Below are positions 32,581 through 44,401 of a stretch of 64,000 nucleotides of DNA, one piece after another. The stretch is from Phytophthora hibernalis (taxonomy: Eukaryota > Oomycota > Peronosporomycetes > Peronosporales > Peronosporaceae). The stretch spans positions 124,001 to 188,000 of the forward strand of contig JAAKBF010000171.1 in NCBI GenBank assembly GCA_012656075.1, written 5' to 3'. Made by a program: the position numbers and the translations under genes. The notes beneath the pieces are model-generated. The model was not told where the DNA came from and did not search any database. It saw only the letters and a list, made by a program, of their open reading frames with translations. Position 1 is the stretch's first letter, and every line of letters begins with the position of its first letter.

Positions 32581-35500
32581 ATGGCGGAGTCGAGCGCGAG
32601 TCCCAGCAGCGGCAGTCCGAGCGCCAGCAGCAGCGGCAGCGCATCCCCTCCGGCGTCCCCTCCGTCCTCCAAGACGTCCAGGACGACGCGAGCATGGACG
32701 GGGGCGAGTCCGCGGAGGACAACGACGAAGAGCCGGAGGAGACGTCCGCCAACGTCCCTGAGGACGCCAAGAAGTCGCTCCTGTCCTCCGAGGAACGAGA
32801 TGCTCTCAGGAAAGAGGAGGAGAGCGTCCTCCAGGAGCAGCGCGACCGCCAGAGCAAGTCCCTGGACCTCGTGCGCCAGAGTTTGGCCCAGGACGTCGAG
32901 TACACTGCCAAGAGCGCGCGGGAGAAGAAGATGGCCTTCCTCATGGCCCAGTCTGACGTGTTCACGTCCTTCCTTATGGGAGGAAGTAGTGCTGTGGGCA
33001 AGGAGATGTCCCGCTCCAAAGCTGCGGCCAAGGACGCCGGCTCCAGACGCGGCAAAGGCAGCAAACAGGCTGATGCGCAGGCGCTGCAGGACATGGACGA
33101 CGCGCGGTTCACGCGCGTGACGCAGCAGCCGTCGATCATCAAGTTCGGCACCATGAAGCCGTACCAGCTGGAAGGACTCAACTGGATGATCCGTCTGCAC
33201 GACTCGGGTGTGAACGGCATCCTGGCTGATGAAATGGGCCTGGGCAAGACCCTGCAGTCTATTTCCCTGCTAGCCTATTTGAGAGAAGCAAGAGGCATTG
33301 AAGGACCCCATATCATTATTGTACCGAAGAGTACAGTGGGCAATTGGATGAAGGAGCTCAAGAGATGGTGTCCGTCCATTAAAGCCTTCAAGTTCATGGG
33401 CAGCAAGGAGGAACGCGCTGTACAGTGGGCGACGGTCGTGAAGCGCGACTTTGACGCCCTCGTGCTGTCGTACGAGGTGGCCATTATTGAGAAGGCTATT
33501 TTGCAGAAGATCAAGTGGAGGTACCTGCTCATTGACGAGGCCCATCGTGTCAAGAACGAGAACTCGAAGCTCTCGAAGGTTGTGCGCGAGTTCAAGGTGG
33601 AGCACCGACTGCTCATCACCGGCACGCCGCTGCAGAACAACCTGCACGAACTCTGGGCGCTGCTCAACTTCCTGCTGCCGGACGTCTTCTCGGACGCCGA
33701 GGACTTTGACTCTTGGTTCAATGTGGACGAAGAGGAAGGACAGGAGAATGTCATCAAGAAGCTGCATACCATTCTACGCCCATTCCTGCTGCGTCGACTC
33801 AAGGCAGACGTTGAGCACTCGCTGCCTCCCAAGATCGAGACCAAGCTGTACGTGGGGTTGTCCGAGATGCAACGCGAGTGGTACATGCGTGTGCTCCACC
33901 GCGATGCCACGCATTTGAACGCTATAGGCGGGAGCGACCGCGTTCGCTTGCTCAACATTTTGATGCAGCTGCGTAAGGTGTGCAACCACCCGTACCTGTT
34001 TGAGGGCGCTGAACCTGGTCCGCCGTACCAGGAGGGCCCTCACCTGTGGGAAAACTGTGGTAAAATGACGCTGCTGCACAAACTCCTGCCGAAACTCCGG
34101 GCCCAGGGTTCTCGTGTGCTGATTTTCTGTCAGATGACGTCCATGATGGATATTCTAGAGGACTACATGCGGTACTTCAGCCATGACTACTGCCGACTGG
34201 ATGGATCTACCAAGGGTGAAGACCGTGACAACATGATGGAAGAGTTTAATGAGCCTGGAAGCTCCAAGTTTTGTTTCCTGCTGAGTACGCGCGCTGGCGG
34301 TCTGGGTATTAACTTGGCCACCGCAGACATTGTAATTCTTTTCGACTCGGACTGGAACCCACAGGTGGATCTGCAGGCCATGGATCGCGCTCACCGTATT
34401 GGTCAGACGAAGATCGTGCGTGTGTTCCGATTCATTACGGATGGCACGGTAGAAGAGAAGATCGTGGAGCGTGCAGAGCGTAAGCTCTACCTCGATGCCG
34501 CTATCATCCAGCAGGGCCGCCTTGCGCAACAGAACCGGAAGCTCTCGAAGGATGAGCTCATGACCATGGTTCGGTTTGGTGCTGATGAGATTTTCAACGC
34601 ACGCGGATCCATGATCACTGATGACGATATTGACGCCATCCTGGCTCGCGGTGAAGAGCGAACGGAGGACATGAAGGGTAAGATTGCAGCTGATATGCAA
34701 CACAATCTGGCAAACTTCTCTCTCCGGAGACAATGGCAATGCTAACGTCTCAAGCCTTTACGAGTTTGAGGGTGAAGTGTTTTCAAAAGACACAAATAAC
34801 GGCGACATCCTGCCCTCGACGTTCATTGCGCTGCCCCAGCGTGAGCGTAAGTCTAACTACAACGAAGACGAGTACTATCGCCAGCAGGCGGGTTTGTCCA
34901 AGCCCAAGAAGCCTAAGAAATCTGGTTCTGACGCAGCTAAGGTTCCTGTTGTGCACGACTACCAGTTCTTCCAACAGGAGCGTATGGTGACGCTGCTCAC
35001 GAAGAAAACTATAGTTGAGAACCGCCGGAAGGAGCTGACCCGGCTCATTAAGGAAGCCAAGGCCGACGAGCAACGCGCTAAAGCCCGCAAGTCCAAGAAT
35101 TCTGAGGGAGAAGAGTCGGCTGAAAACTCAGCGGAGGAAGGTGAAGGTGATGATTCGCGCTCCGCTGCTCTTGAGAGGGAGCTAGAAGAGACGGAGATGG
35201 ACGCTGCGGATGTGAAGGATCTGGAGGAGCTAGAAAAGGAAGGCTTTGGCGACTGGACTCGGCGGGATCTAAAGCAGTTCATCACCAGTTGTGAGCGCTA
35301 CGGCCGTGCAGACAAGACACGTGTGTGTGAGGAAGTTTCGGTGGTCCTCGGAAAGGATCCTGTGCAGGTGGAGCGATACTACGACACCTTCTGGTCTCGC
35401 TACACGGAGCTGAAGGACCACGCCAAATACTTAGAAAAGATCGAGCGAGGCGAGAAGCGCTTGGAGCGCAATGAAGTGGTGAAGCAGGCGCTTGCGCGGA

Positions 35501-35960
35501 AGTGCAGCCGATACAGCCACCCTCTGCGTGACATGCGATTGCACTACCCGGCCGGCTACAAGAGCAAGGGATACATTCTCGATGAAGACGTGTTCCTGGT
35601 GGTCATGATGAACAAGTACGGCCCGTTGGAACACTGGGGCGAGATCCGTGACGAGATCCGAAAGGCGTGGCAGTTCCGTTTCGACTGGTTCTTTAAGTCG
35701 CGAACTATCGGCGAGCTGCAGAAGCGTGGTGAGCTGCTCACCCGCATGATCGAGCGCGAGAACGACGAGCTTAAGAGCCGCACCAGCAAGGATGACGATG
35801 ACCTCGCCAAGAAGGCAAAGAAGAGCTCCAGTTCGTCGAGCTCCAAGTCCAAGAGCAAGAGCAGCAGCAGCCGCAGCAAGACGTCAAGCTCCAGCAAAAG
35901 CGCAGTAGTTCTTCGAAGACATCGTCATCGTCATCTGCCAAAAAGCAGCGCTCCAGCTAG
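32581..35960 (+). CDS. ISWI: ISWI-family chromatin-remodelling ATPase
   Basis: Snf2-type motor that slides nucleosomes. Order: acidic N-terminus; helicase motif I DEMGLGKTLQ (~33230), DEAH box (~33535), TGTPLQNN (~33620), a second lobe with DGSTKGEDR, STRAGGLGIN and DRAHRIGQ (~34390); then the HAND-SANT-SLIDE tail, seen in GFGDWTRRDLKQFI (SANT) and FDWFFKSRTIGELQKR (SLIDE). The C-terminus is Ser/Lys-rich. Breaks: C-run 32645-32648, TC repeat 34716-34723 (two bases short), A-run 35896-35899. Correcting these gives one ~1,125-residue protein ending at TAG 35958. If the first break were real, ATG 32694 would be the alternative start. Single exon. Confidence 0.93.
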
Positions 35961-36104
35961 TGGATGCCCCAGGCCGTAACTCCTGTCTATTTTCACGAGT
36001 TCGTTTATACTTTGAAAACTTGTTCACGTTGGCGAGTGATGGTCAAATAGTTGAAGTTGGTACCCATTCATAGAGCTGCATTTGCTGCAGCAATACGCAC
36101 TGTG

Positions 36105-39100
36105 ATGATCCGGAGGATGACAAACAGAGACAGAGGCCCCATGATCCGCCCTCTCTTGGAAGAAAGCGAGGACGCTGGGGACGAAGATGAAGAGGAGATC
36201 GAACCAGTTCAACCAGTGGAGATAATGGAGACAATAACTGTGCCTTCGGTGCAAACAACCGACAGCGTCACAGTAGTGACAATGAACCCTGCGCGGCCAC
36301 GTCAACGCTTGGTTCGGCGCTCCTCGAGCGCTGTAGAACGTATTCCCGTACCGTCAGCTCAGGAAGAGAAAAAGGATGGAGGTGACAAGTCATTGCGACC
36401 AAGATTCCTGCAGGAGCGTTCGGCCACGATTGAGCACATTACGCCTGCAGTGGTTGTATCTTCACGTGTGCCCCGGTCGAAAGCTAGTGCCTTTTTGGTG
36501 GATGTACTGGCCAAGTCGAAAGAGCTTTCAGGGGCAGAAAGCAGACGTGTGCCGCTGGAACCGCTTCAGCATGCTCCCGGTGTGACCAACACGCTCCCTT
36601 ATGCTCCTCCACCAGGCGTGGAACGTGGAGTGCCGCTGCGAGTGGCAGGTCGAACTAGTCGACACATTGGGCCACAGCTTTCAATTGGACCATCGTCGGA
36701 TTTTTGGATGAAGGAACACCCTCGGGAGCTAGGAAACGCCGCCTCAGTGCCAGTCAGGAGCGCATGGCATCGATTGTTGGGGCCCTCAAGCTAGCAAACA
36801 GCAATTACACCAGCAATTGGACATTCTGGAGAGTGTTTTACGCTTCATTAACGCGGACGAAAGAAATAACGAAGGAAAGAGGCCAGTGCTCAAGGAAATG
36901 GTCGACGAGGGTATGATACCTGAGTTAGCTAGTATCATGCGCGAGTTTCGCTTCAACACGGGTTTGCAGGTACGTTAAACAAAATATTGTCGTCGCATCT
37001 CAGGTAAATAATGTTCAAGTCCAAATGTTGTTTTGTCAGGTGTGCGTAATGAACATTTTGTCAGCTTTGGCGGAGGAATCCCCAGTGTATGCGTACATGA
37101 TGAGTGAGGTGCGTGGGGTTTGTCTCTATCAGCCCGTGTTTATCTATCGGCTAACGCAAGCTCTGGCGTTTAGTTCCATCTCGAGAAATTGATTCAGAAA
37201 ACGGCAACAGTCCACGCTACTCAAGAACGACTTGTTCTGTTGGGCTTGACCCTTGTTCACGCGATCGAGAACTCGAAACACCATGTGAGTATTCCAGCTT
37301 ACCAAGCGGAGAAAGCAGCAAAGTTTCGACGGCAATCGGCTACACATACTGGCATGGTGGTTGCGGCAATCGCCACGAAACCAAAACAGTCACCAGTAGC
37401 ATCTCCACCACCAAGCGCGAAATTCGCTACAAGTCGACGCCAGGAAGGAATCGTAGCCACTGAGATTGCTCGAAGTCGCACTTTCATCAAAAGTGCTTCT
37501 CCTTGTAAATCTGAACGTGACAAAATTAATTCAGCAGGGCAACAGCGGCAGGCTTTCGCTCTCGCTGGGGCTCCCCTACGCTGAGTGCAAACTACCGTGT
37601 GCTCTTCTCCCAGAAATTGAAGAAATCTGAGGTTCAACCCTTGCATTTAGGTGAGATGCATTCAGGCAATCACCATACAAAACGGAATCGGCCTAAGTCA
37701 AGCCCGTCAAAAGTCGTTGTCCCTCGATTTGACGTCTCGGTCCCTTGCAGCGGGGATATACTCTGGTGGATCAATTTTCGTAGAGCCATCGCCACTCGCA
37801 AAGCGGATGCCATTTCGAGGAAGCTTCAGTGCGGCAGGAGTTCGCAGAAAACTGAGTGTTCCCAACAAAATTCAACGTGCGCTAACAGAGAGGTTACCAC
37901 CTACCCACATGCCAACGAGTTTGAGCCCTACACAGCGTCCAGCGATACCCGAGCGGTCAGATCACTTTCTTGGACAGACTGTCGACGCTGAATCGCCTGT
38001 GATTGATGGCACCCCGGTCGTAAACGACGCGCTACAAGAGCCTTCAGTCGGCGAAGAAGAAGCTGAAGCTACCGCTGAACGAGTACAGGAAGAAGCCAAG
38101 AAGAAGGGGGCGATGCTGAAGATGACGATGAAGAATCGTACGAAGATGATTTTGACAACACCGGTGACGACACAGAAGAAGACAAGAAAATGCCAAGTCG
38201 TCAAGACAGTGATCAAATTGCGTCTGACGGAGAATTGATCGAAATACTGCATGGAATTTCGATCCAAGAACAAGAGGACAGTTCTCTGACAACTTCGACG
38301 TCAGAGGAGATCGATGCTGCCACGACCATCCAGCGTCATGTTCGGGGAGAACCAACCCAAGAGAATTCCCCACCGCCTAGAACCGCATCCAGCAATCCAG
38401 AAAAGGAAACTACACGGATACCCAACGGTGGCAAAAGTGAGAGGCGAAGATCAAATGATGATGCAGCCAAGTGTAAACGCATACCGTTGTCGGCCCGCGC
38501 TCACCGGCAGCTTCAAACTCAAGGATACAACACTGTGCGAAGCGAAACAACTCGTCGAGGAATGAACCGATCGACTCTTGTGAAGAAAAGTAGAAATACG
38601 ACGAAAGTTCGACATATAACAAACGGTGGTGCTCTCTTTCAACAACGAAATCTTGAAGCGAGCAGTCAGCTCTCAAATCAAGCGATGTCACCGCAGCGAA
38701 AATCTTCACCACTCAAGCAGGAAACCGATCCCGAGCACAAGGCTGAGGATACACAAGCGGTGAAGGAACCTCTCGAGCCTGAAGCATTGAAACAAATCCG
38801 AACGTTGTATGCTGAAGGACTGCAGCACCACAAGGAGAACCACCTCGGACTTGCAATTGAGTGCTACGAAAAGCTTTGGCCATTCCAGGTGGACACGATT
38901 TCGCCTCGCTGCACGTGAATCTTGGATCAGCGTTGATGGCACAGCGCAAGTTTCCGGAGGCGTTAGAAGCATTTGAGCTGGCAAAGCACATCCAGCCTGA
39001 TAACGTCAAAGCCATCTACAACAACTCGTTGGCGTTGTTGCACTTGAACCGACCGCAGGAAGCACAACGACTGGTACGTCTTAGCCTGTCCTTAAAAACT

Positions 39101-39246
39101 GTCTACGTATTTTGACGTAATTGTCCATGCTGTCTCAGTTACACCGTATTCTCGAGCTGGAGCCGACCCACGAGAAAGCTACAATCGCATTATCGCATCT
39201 TCAAAGCAGCCTACGATCCCCAACACAGCAACTTGCTACTAGTTAG
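36105..39246 (+). CDS. ARM-like/IQ/TPR protein, unknown
   Basis: At least four exons: introns 36970-37039 (GTACGT/CAG), 37109-37173 (GTGCGT/TAG) and one near 39072-39138 (GTACGT/CAG). The N-terminal ~230 residues are disordered and rich in Arg/Ser. A helical block around 36784-37320 (LDILESVLRFINADE, MIPELASIMREF, VCVMNILSALAEESP) looks like armadillo-type repeats. A long disordered part follows. An IQ-like calmodulin motif, AATTIQRHVRG, is near 38320. The tail has TPR helices (YAEGLQHHKENHLGLAIECYE; LHVNLGSALMAQRKFPEALEAFE). This mix is seen in flagellar/ciliary ARM proteins, but that is inference. Frame breaks near 36775, 37577, 37700, 38110, and in the A-run 38869-38872. Confidence 0.6.
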
Positions 39247-39404
39247 AACCTCAAGAGTTTTTGTCATGAATACACAAGCTGCTCCTGTTGAAGTTGTTCC
39301 TTTCACGCGACGAACAGTATATTTACATGCATCCGGACGAGCTAGCAACGCCAAACGAGTAACTTCAGCCCTTCTTCCGGGTTTCATTAAATGGCAGGCG
39401 AAGC

Positions 39405-40783
39405 CTATACTACTTCCAGCGCTCGCCTCGAGTGGTCGTCGGGGCTGTCGCTGCTCTCGGTGCTGCTGGCGTAGTCGTCCTCGTGCAGCTTCTGCGGCGT
39501 GGACACACGGAAGACGAACGATTGAGCCACGATGTCGTGCTGGCGCGGACTGCTGAGGCTGATGGGCATGGCGATCGAGTACTTGACGAAGTTGCCGAAC
39601 TTCTCGTGCTTGGAGACGAGGAAGATGCCGAGCGCCACGAGCACGATGGCCGTGGGGAACGTGACCCACTGCGTCCGCGTGAAGCTGTGCGCCTGCTGGA
39701 AGAAGACGACACCGCTGATGTTGCTCATGGTGATCCAGAAGCCCTGGAAGACGGGATACGACGACATGGTGTCTCCGCTCATGGTGGCCAGGTTCAAAGT
39801 GTGGGTCTGCGTCAGCAGTGTAGCTGCCATGCCCACACACAGTACATATGTGCCAAAGTACTGAAACTGGTTATCTCCGGACACGGTGGACGAGATGAGC
39901 TCCACGACACACTTGGCGAGCAGCACGGACTGGCCACCGATGGTTCCGGAGATGGCAGCCCAGTAGAGTGGCAGCTTGGGGTCGATGATGAGCGTGTGCT
40001 TCTCGATCTCGCTCTCGTCGTACTTGCCGATCTTGAGACTGGAGAGTTCGATCTCCTCTAGATGGTCGTCCTCCTCTCCCGGCAGGCGTTTGCCTCGTGG
40101 GGAGAGCGACAAGTGGTCGCCGAAGATGGGCGACGGGAAGGGCGACATGAGCGCTCCTCTGTTGTGCTTGGGCTCGTCCAGCGCTGGCGACTCTTCCGAG
40201 TTCTTCTGCTTCTGAGCTGCGATCTCTCGCTTCTTCTCCTGTACGTCGTCCACTCTTGGGTCGTCCTTATCGTTGCTGGCCACTCGCAGTGCTGGGGCCT
40301 TGGAGCGACGTGCGCGCATGTAGAGCGTCATGACGAAGGCTGTAGTCACCAACGCATACAGTATAAAAGGAGCGGCCTCCATCAACTCGTAGATCTGCTC
40401 CATCTGGTAGTGGCCCTCGTCCTCTTCACTGGCAGCTGCAAGCACCACGACGCCCAGCGACACGAAGGCGACCCCACAATGTCCGTCAGGTACAGACTCT
40501 GCTTGAGCCAGAAGTGCGACATGAGGCAGTTGCCTAGAATGGTGGACCCTCCGCCCAGTGATGCCACGAGCGTCTGCGGCGCGAAGCCCAGCGCCAAAAA
40601 GTCTCCGAGACTCGCAGCCACAACGCACACCATTCCGACCCACCAAATGGGGCGCGCAGTATATGGCCTCTGCACGGCGCGCAGCTCCTCCTTGTCGTGT
40701 GAATACTTTTGCAGATTCACGCCGAAGATGGACAGGAAGGACGACACGATGGCGATGGCGCCGCCGATGAGGTCGCTCTTCAT
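39405..40783 (-). CDS. NIPA-family magnesium transporter
   Basis: The start MKSDLIGGAIAIVSSFLSIFGVN at 40783 is the first membrane helix; the family pattern ARPIWWVGMVCVVAASLGDFLALGFAP and ASLGGGSTILGNCLMSHFWLKQ follows. About nine membrane spans are predicted, with a hydrophilic loop (about residues 150-255) between spans 4 and 5 carrying many charged and Ser residues. The cytosolic tail is Ser-rich. NIPA proteins move Mg2+ across plasma or endosomal membranes. A one-base slip in the C-run at 40472-40475 (plus strand) joins two frames. Convergent with the ARM/IQ/TPR gene, 158 bp apart. Confidence 0.82.
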
Positions 40784-42246
40784 TTTAGCGTCTGGGGGAA
40801 AGTTGCAGGGTCTTGCCTCACACGACGCTTGTTCTCGACTAGATGAGGGAGTCGAACCGGCGCTGGCTCGACCGGACGACGGTACACTTGATGGCACCGA
40901 TTGAAAGGGGCGGAAAGCGCAGGTATAGTGAAACCGAGTGACGGGAACGGCTGGCTTTATCACGCGGCATCAGTTGCGTGGCATAGAAATCCAGAGGTTG
41001 AGGTTCAACCGCCGTCTGCGTGAAAAGTTTTGGCGTGTGGATGCAGCGAGCAGTATCCATAGATGCAAGCCATGGGCTGCTTTTGACGCGGACGACGCGA
41101 ACATCGAGTTTTGGACGGGGCGACGACAAGAACGACACTTCACATCGAGCGTACGTATCATCGGTGCTCTATGATGATACGAGATGATTTCGCTGCATTT
41201 GCGATCGCTTTCGAGACAGCGGGACCAGCTCACCACGCCAGTGCAGAGCTCCTGGCCGGATTCATGCCAGCTGCCGCAGTTGTGTGGCAGCAGCCGACAG
41301 GAGTCGCACCGACTCGACCAATCACAGCGCACCACCGCATACCGCTATGTGGACCACACACACCGATTCCTTTGTGATCACGTGAAGCTGGCACCAGCAG
41401 ACAAGTTACTCTAATGCGAGAGGATATGTGCGTACTAGTATAGCAATCTGTGGGTCCGGTATTGTGGGGACAAGGGGCTATTGCATGAAGATCGAGGACC
41501 CGGGCGACAAACGCGATTGAAGCCGACGCCATGCGACAACCGATAGACTGCGCACCGGCTCAGGGTTGCCCGCAGCAGCGAGGCCACACAGAAGTTTTTG
41601 ATGCATGTACAGTGGCAACGCGGTGGACTCGAGCTCGATCGATCCCAGAGCTCTCGACGCCGGGATCAAGTTGCGCCGCTCAACTCGTGTGACGGTCGCC
41701 TGTGGCTCGAGAGACTGACCCACCATCAACAAGACATAGCTGTGGATAACCAGTTCCTCTCGAGGCAGCCGTCTCACATGATCTGCGCGAAAACGACCTC
41801 GCATTGCGGATCGACATGGATCGAATCGATACTGTCGATACCGGTACATGTATTTTATCGGGGCTGTGAACTTAGCTCGTGTGGTCAACGAGTCGTTGAA
41901 CGACCTCATACGATCGTCGATTGCAACAACATATTACAGCCCACGACGAAAGAGTTCAATTGCCCTCTGCATAGCGTTTTTAAATAATTGCACTGCTGTG
42001 TTTTTAAGCAAATGCACTGCATTTGCTTAAAAACATTATGCACTGCTTTGCTTTTTCAAGTCTTTGTTTCAAGCCAGCCACTTCGGTCCAGTTCATGCTC
42101 GTTGCCCCGCTCCGTCCTTCATGCTAATCTAGGGGCGTTTCGTGAACCACGTCGCGATCTTCGGTAGTCTACAAACCGTTGCCGGACGCCCAGCGCGCCA
42201 AATGAAGCCATCCATGAAGCCTTCTTACAGTACCAGGTACCGGTAC
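40784..42246. other. Intergenic, 1.45 kb
   Basis: Upstream region of the NIPA gene. No gene recognised; short frames on both strands only. It contains a perfect 35-bp palindrome at 42000-42034 (listed separately) surrounded by three copies of GCACTGC. Confidence 0.5.
42000..42034. repeat. Perfect 17-bp inverted repeat with 1-nt centre
   Basis: GTTTTTAAGCAAATGCA is followed by one C and then by its exact reverse complement. Copies of TTGCACTGC and ATGCACTGC flank it (41988-42045), so it may be a small foldback repeat. Confidence 0.85.
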
Positions 42247-42548
42247 GCAGGAAACTGGCCGTAAGTACGAATCACTGACATCGAGCATGAAACTATGATG
42301 GATGGTAGGTTAAGAAAACCTCTGCGAGGTTTTATAGCGTTATTTTCTGTCGAACAACAAAGCGACGAAGAAACTTGCCGTAAGTACGAATGACTGGCAT
42401 CGAGCATACAAATATGATGGATGACAGAAACATTGAGGTTTTATGTTCCTAAACCTCGGTGAGGTTTTATGGCTTTATCATTTGTCGTATAAAAGCACGA
42501 TGGATAAACTTGCTGTAAGTACGAAGACTTGACATCAAGCTAACAAAT
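42247..42548. repeat. Tandem repeat array, left part
   Basis: About 130-bp units begin AAACTTGCCGTAAGTACGAA, contain an AAATATGATGGATG core, and end with a short palindrome AACCTCGGTGAGGTTTTATGG. Units start near 42247, 42369 and 42505. The third stops after CAAGCTAACAAAT, where the mariner begins. Units differ from one another by 15-25%. Confidence 0.8.
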
Positions 42549-44194
42549 TCCACTCCGTTTCAAAAAGAAAGCATGATTGACAAAAGTAGATGCCTTTCAC
42601 TCCTGTTTATCGCAAAACAGGGTAAAACAAATAGCAAAAGATGCATCTAATTGTCACCATTCGTTTGGTACCCTCAGATTTCTCTAGCTCACAGTATTGA
42701 AGGTTTTATGGCTGGTTGAGCAGTGCCGCCACCATATCGCTAGCCTGCCCAGCAATCCTCACAACCGAATTCGCCTGTTCTGCTTCAAGCACTAACTCCA
42801 CTGCACCATGGGTAAGCCCAACACCGTTCGCAAGACCAAGCTGGCTGACGCCGAACGCCAGCAGATTCTCGCCGTTCTCCTGATGCGCTCCACCAATGGC
42901 CGTCTCAAGCATGGTGACATCGCCGCTGTTGCCGAAACAGAGGGGATTCACCCTCCACCGTCTCCCGCATATGGACTCGCGCCAAGACGGAGGAGGCGCG
43001 CACTGGCCGCTTTGCATCGCCATCGCGGAGACTTCGCAGCGGGCGCCGGCCGGCCGACCACACGGCAACGCTCGAGCGGCTTCGAGGTGTCCATGTCGTG
43101 GAACGCTCAACTGTTCGCTCGGCCACTGCCGCATGTGGCATGGCGCCGGCGACGCTGTACCAGCAGCTCCGACCTCGGCCGCTTGCGAGTGCACACGAGC
43201 GTCACCAAAGCCTTGCAGACGGAGGCCAACAAGGTTCAGCGCCTGCAGTTTGCGCTATCCCACAATCAGCGCGACACCATGCTGTTCGACGACATTCTCG
43301 ACGCCGTGAATGTTGACGAGAAGCTGTTTTACATCACGCAGCTCACTCGACGGTTTCTACTCCTTCCGGGTGAAGTGGCTCCTGTGCGGCGGTTGCGCAG
43401 CAGGCGTTACATCACTCGCGTGATGTTTTTGGCTGCCATCGCGCGCCCCCGGTACGACCCCACCACAAACCAGTTCTTCGACGGCAAGTTGGGAATTTGG
43501 CCGTTCGTTGCGCACGTACCTGCGCAACGGTCTTCTAGACACCGTCCTTCAGGCACGCTCGTTACCAAGGGCGTCTCCGTGACGAAATAGACCTGCAGAG
43601 AGATGCTCATCTCCAATCTGCTGCCTGCCCTGCGCGAGCTTTGGCCTGCTGCAGTGGCTGGGAAACACGTCGTCGTCCAGCAGGACAACGTCCCCGCTCA
43701 CATTCCCGAGGCCGATGCTGCGTTCGCGGAGGCTGCTCGTGCCAGTGGATGCAACGTTGTGTTGCGTAACCAGCCGCCCAACAGCCCAGATATGAACGTT
43801 AATGATCTGGGTCTGTTTTCAGCGGTGCAGGCGCGCCAACGCAAGAAGAGGGCCCGCACCATCGACGAGTTGAATGAGGCCGTGGTCTCATCTTACTGGA
43901 AGCTGCCCATGCGAACTATAAATGCCGCGTTCTTGAGCCTGCAAGGCTCGTTGGACGACTGCATCGCCCAAGCCGGCGACAACAACTACAAACCGCGGAA
44001 CATGAAAAAGGAGAAGCTTCGGCGCGAGGGTCGCCTTCCTGTGTCGATTCGTTGCTGTGAACGCGCAGAGCAGATCTTGACCGGCTCAGTAACTTTGTAG
44101 GTGGACAGGCAATACAAACTTGAAGTCAAAACACGTGCTATCTTTCTGAAACATCCTTCACGATGTAATCATGCTTTCTTTTGAAACGGAGTGG
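42549..44194 (+). mobile_element. Tc1/mariner-like transposon, degenerate
   Basis: Terminal inverted repeats of ~29 bp: CCACTCCGTTTCAAAAAGAA at 42550 and its reverse complement ending at 44194, one A shorter. The element carries a transposase remnant and sits inside a tandem-repeat unit, whose halves flank it at both ends. TA is present at the right flank (44195); the left flank reads TT. Confidence 0.85.
42808..44100 (+). pseudogene. Mariner-like transposase remnant
   Basis: ATG 42808 opens an N-terminal region with a helix-turn-helix-like start (KTKLADAERQQILAVLL). The last 165 residues (43603-44100) read cleanly and hold the catalytic core end: QQDNVPAH (second Asp) and NSPDMNVNDLGLF (third Asp). 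The middle, from about 42960 to 43600, changes frame at least twice. The first catalytic Asp likely lies in this region (DAVNVDEK near 43310), in a different frame from the C-terminus. Cut-and-paste transposase of a type common in oomycete genomes; non-functional as written. Confidence 0.8.
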
Positions 44195-44345
44195 TATAAT
44201 GGATGGGGGATAAAAATAAAAACGTCGGCGAGGTTTTATGGCTTTATTATCTGTCACCAAAGGAGAAACTTGGCGTAAGTACGAATAACTGCCACCAAGC
44301 ATATAAATATGATGAATGGTAGGAAGAGAAAAGCGTGCGCTTTTA
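44195..44345. repeat. Tandem repeat array, right part
   Basis: Continues the unit broken by the mariner (TATAATGGATGGGGG, then CGGCGAGGTTTTATGGC) and adds a further partial unit from 44265 (GAAACTTGGCGTAAGTACGAA) that fades out ~60 bp before the next gene start. Confidence 0.8.
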
Positions 44346-44401
44346 CAGGTATAAAACACCAATTTACGTACACTACATCATCTATTGGATACATTTTCAG
44401 C

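Noticed and set aside
39432..40904. Long plus-strand open frames (209 and 280 codons) over the NIPA gene
   Set aside because: Antisense frames of a recognisable membrane transporter; low-complexity composition without domains.
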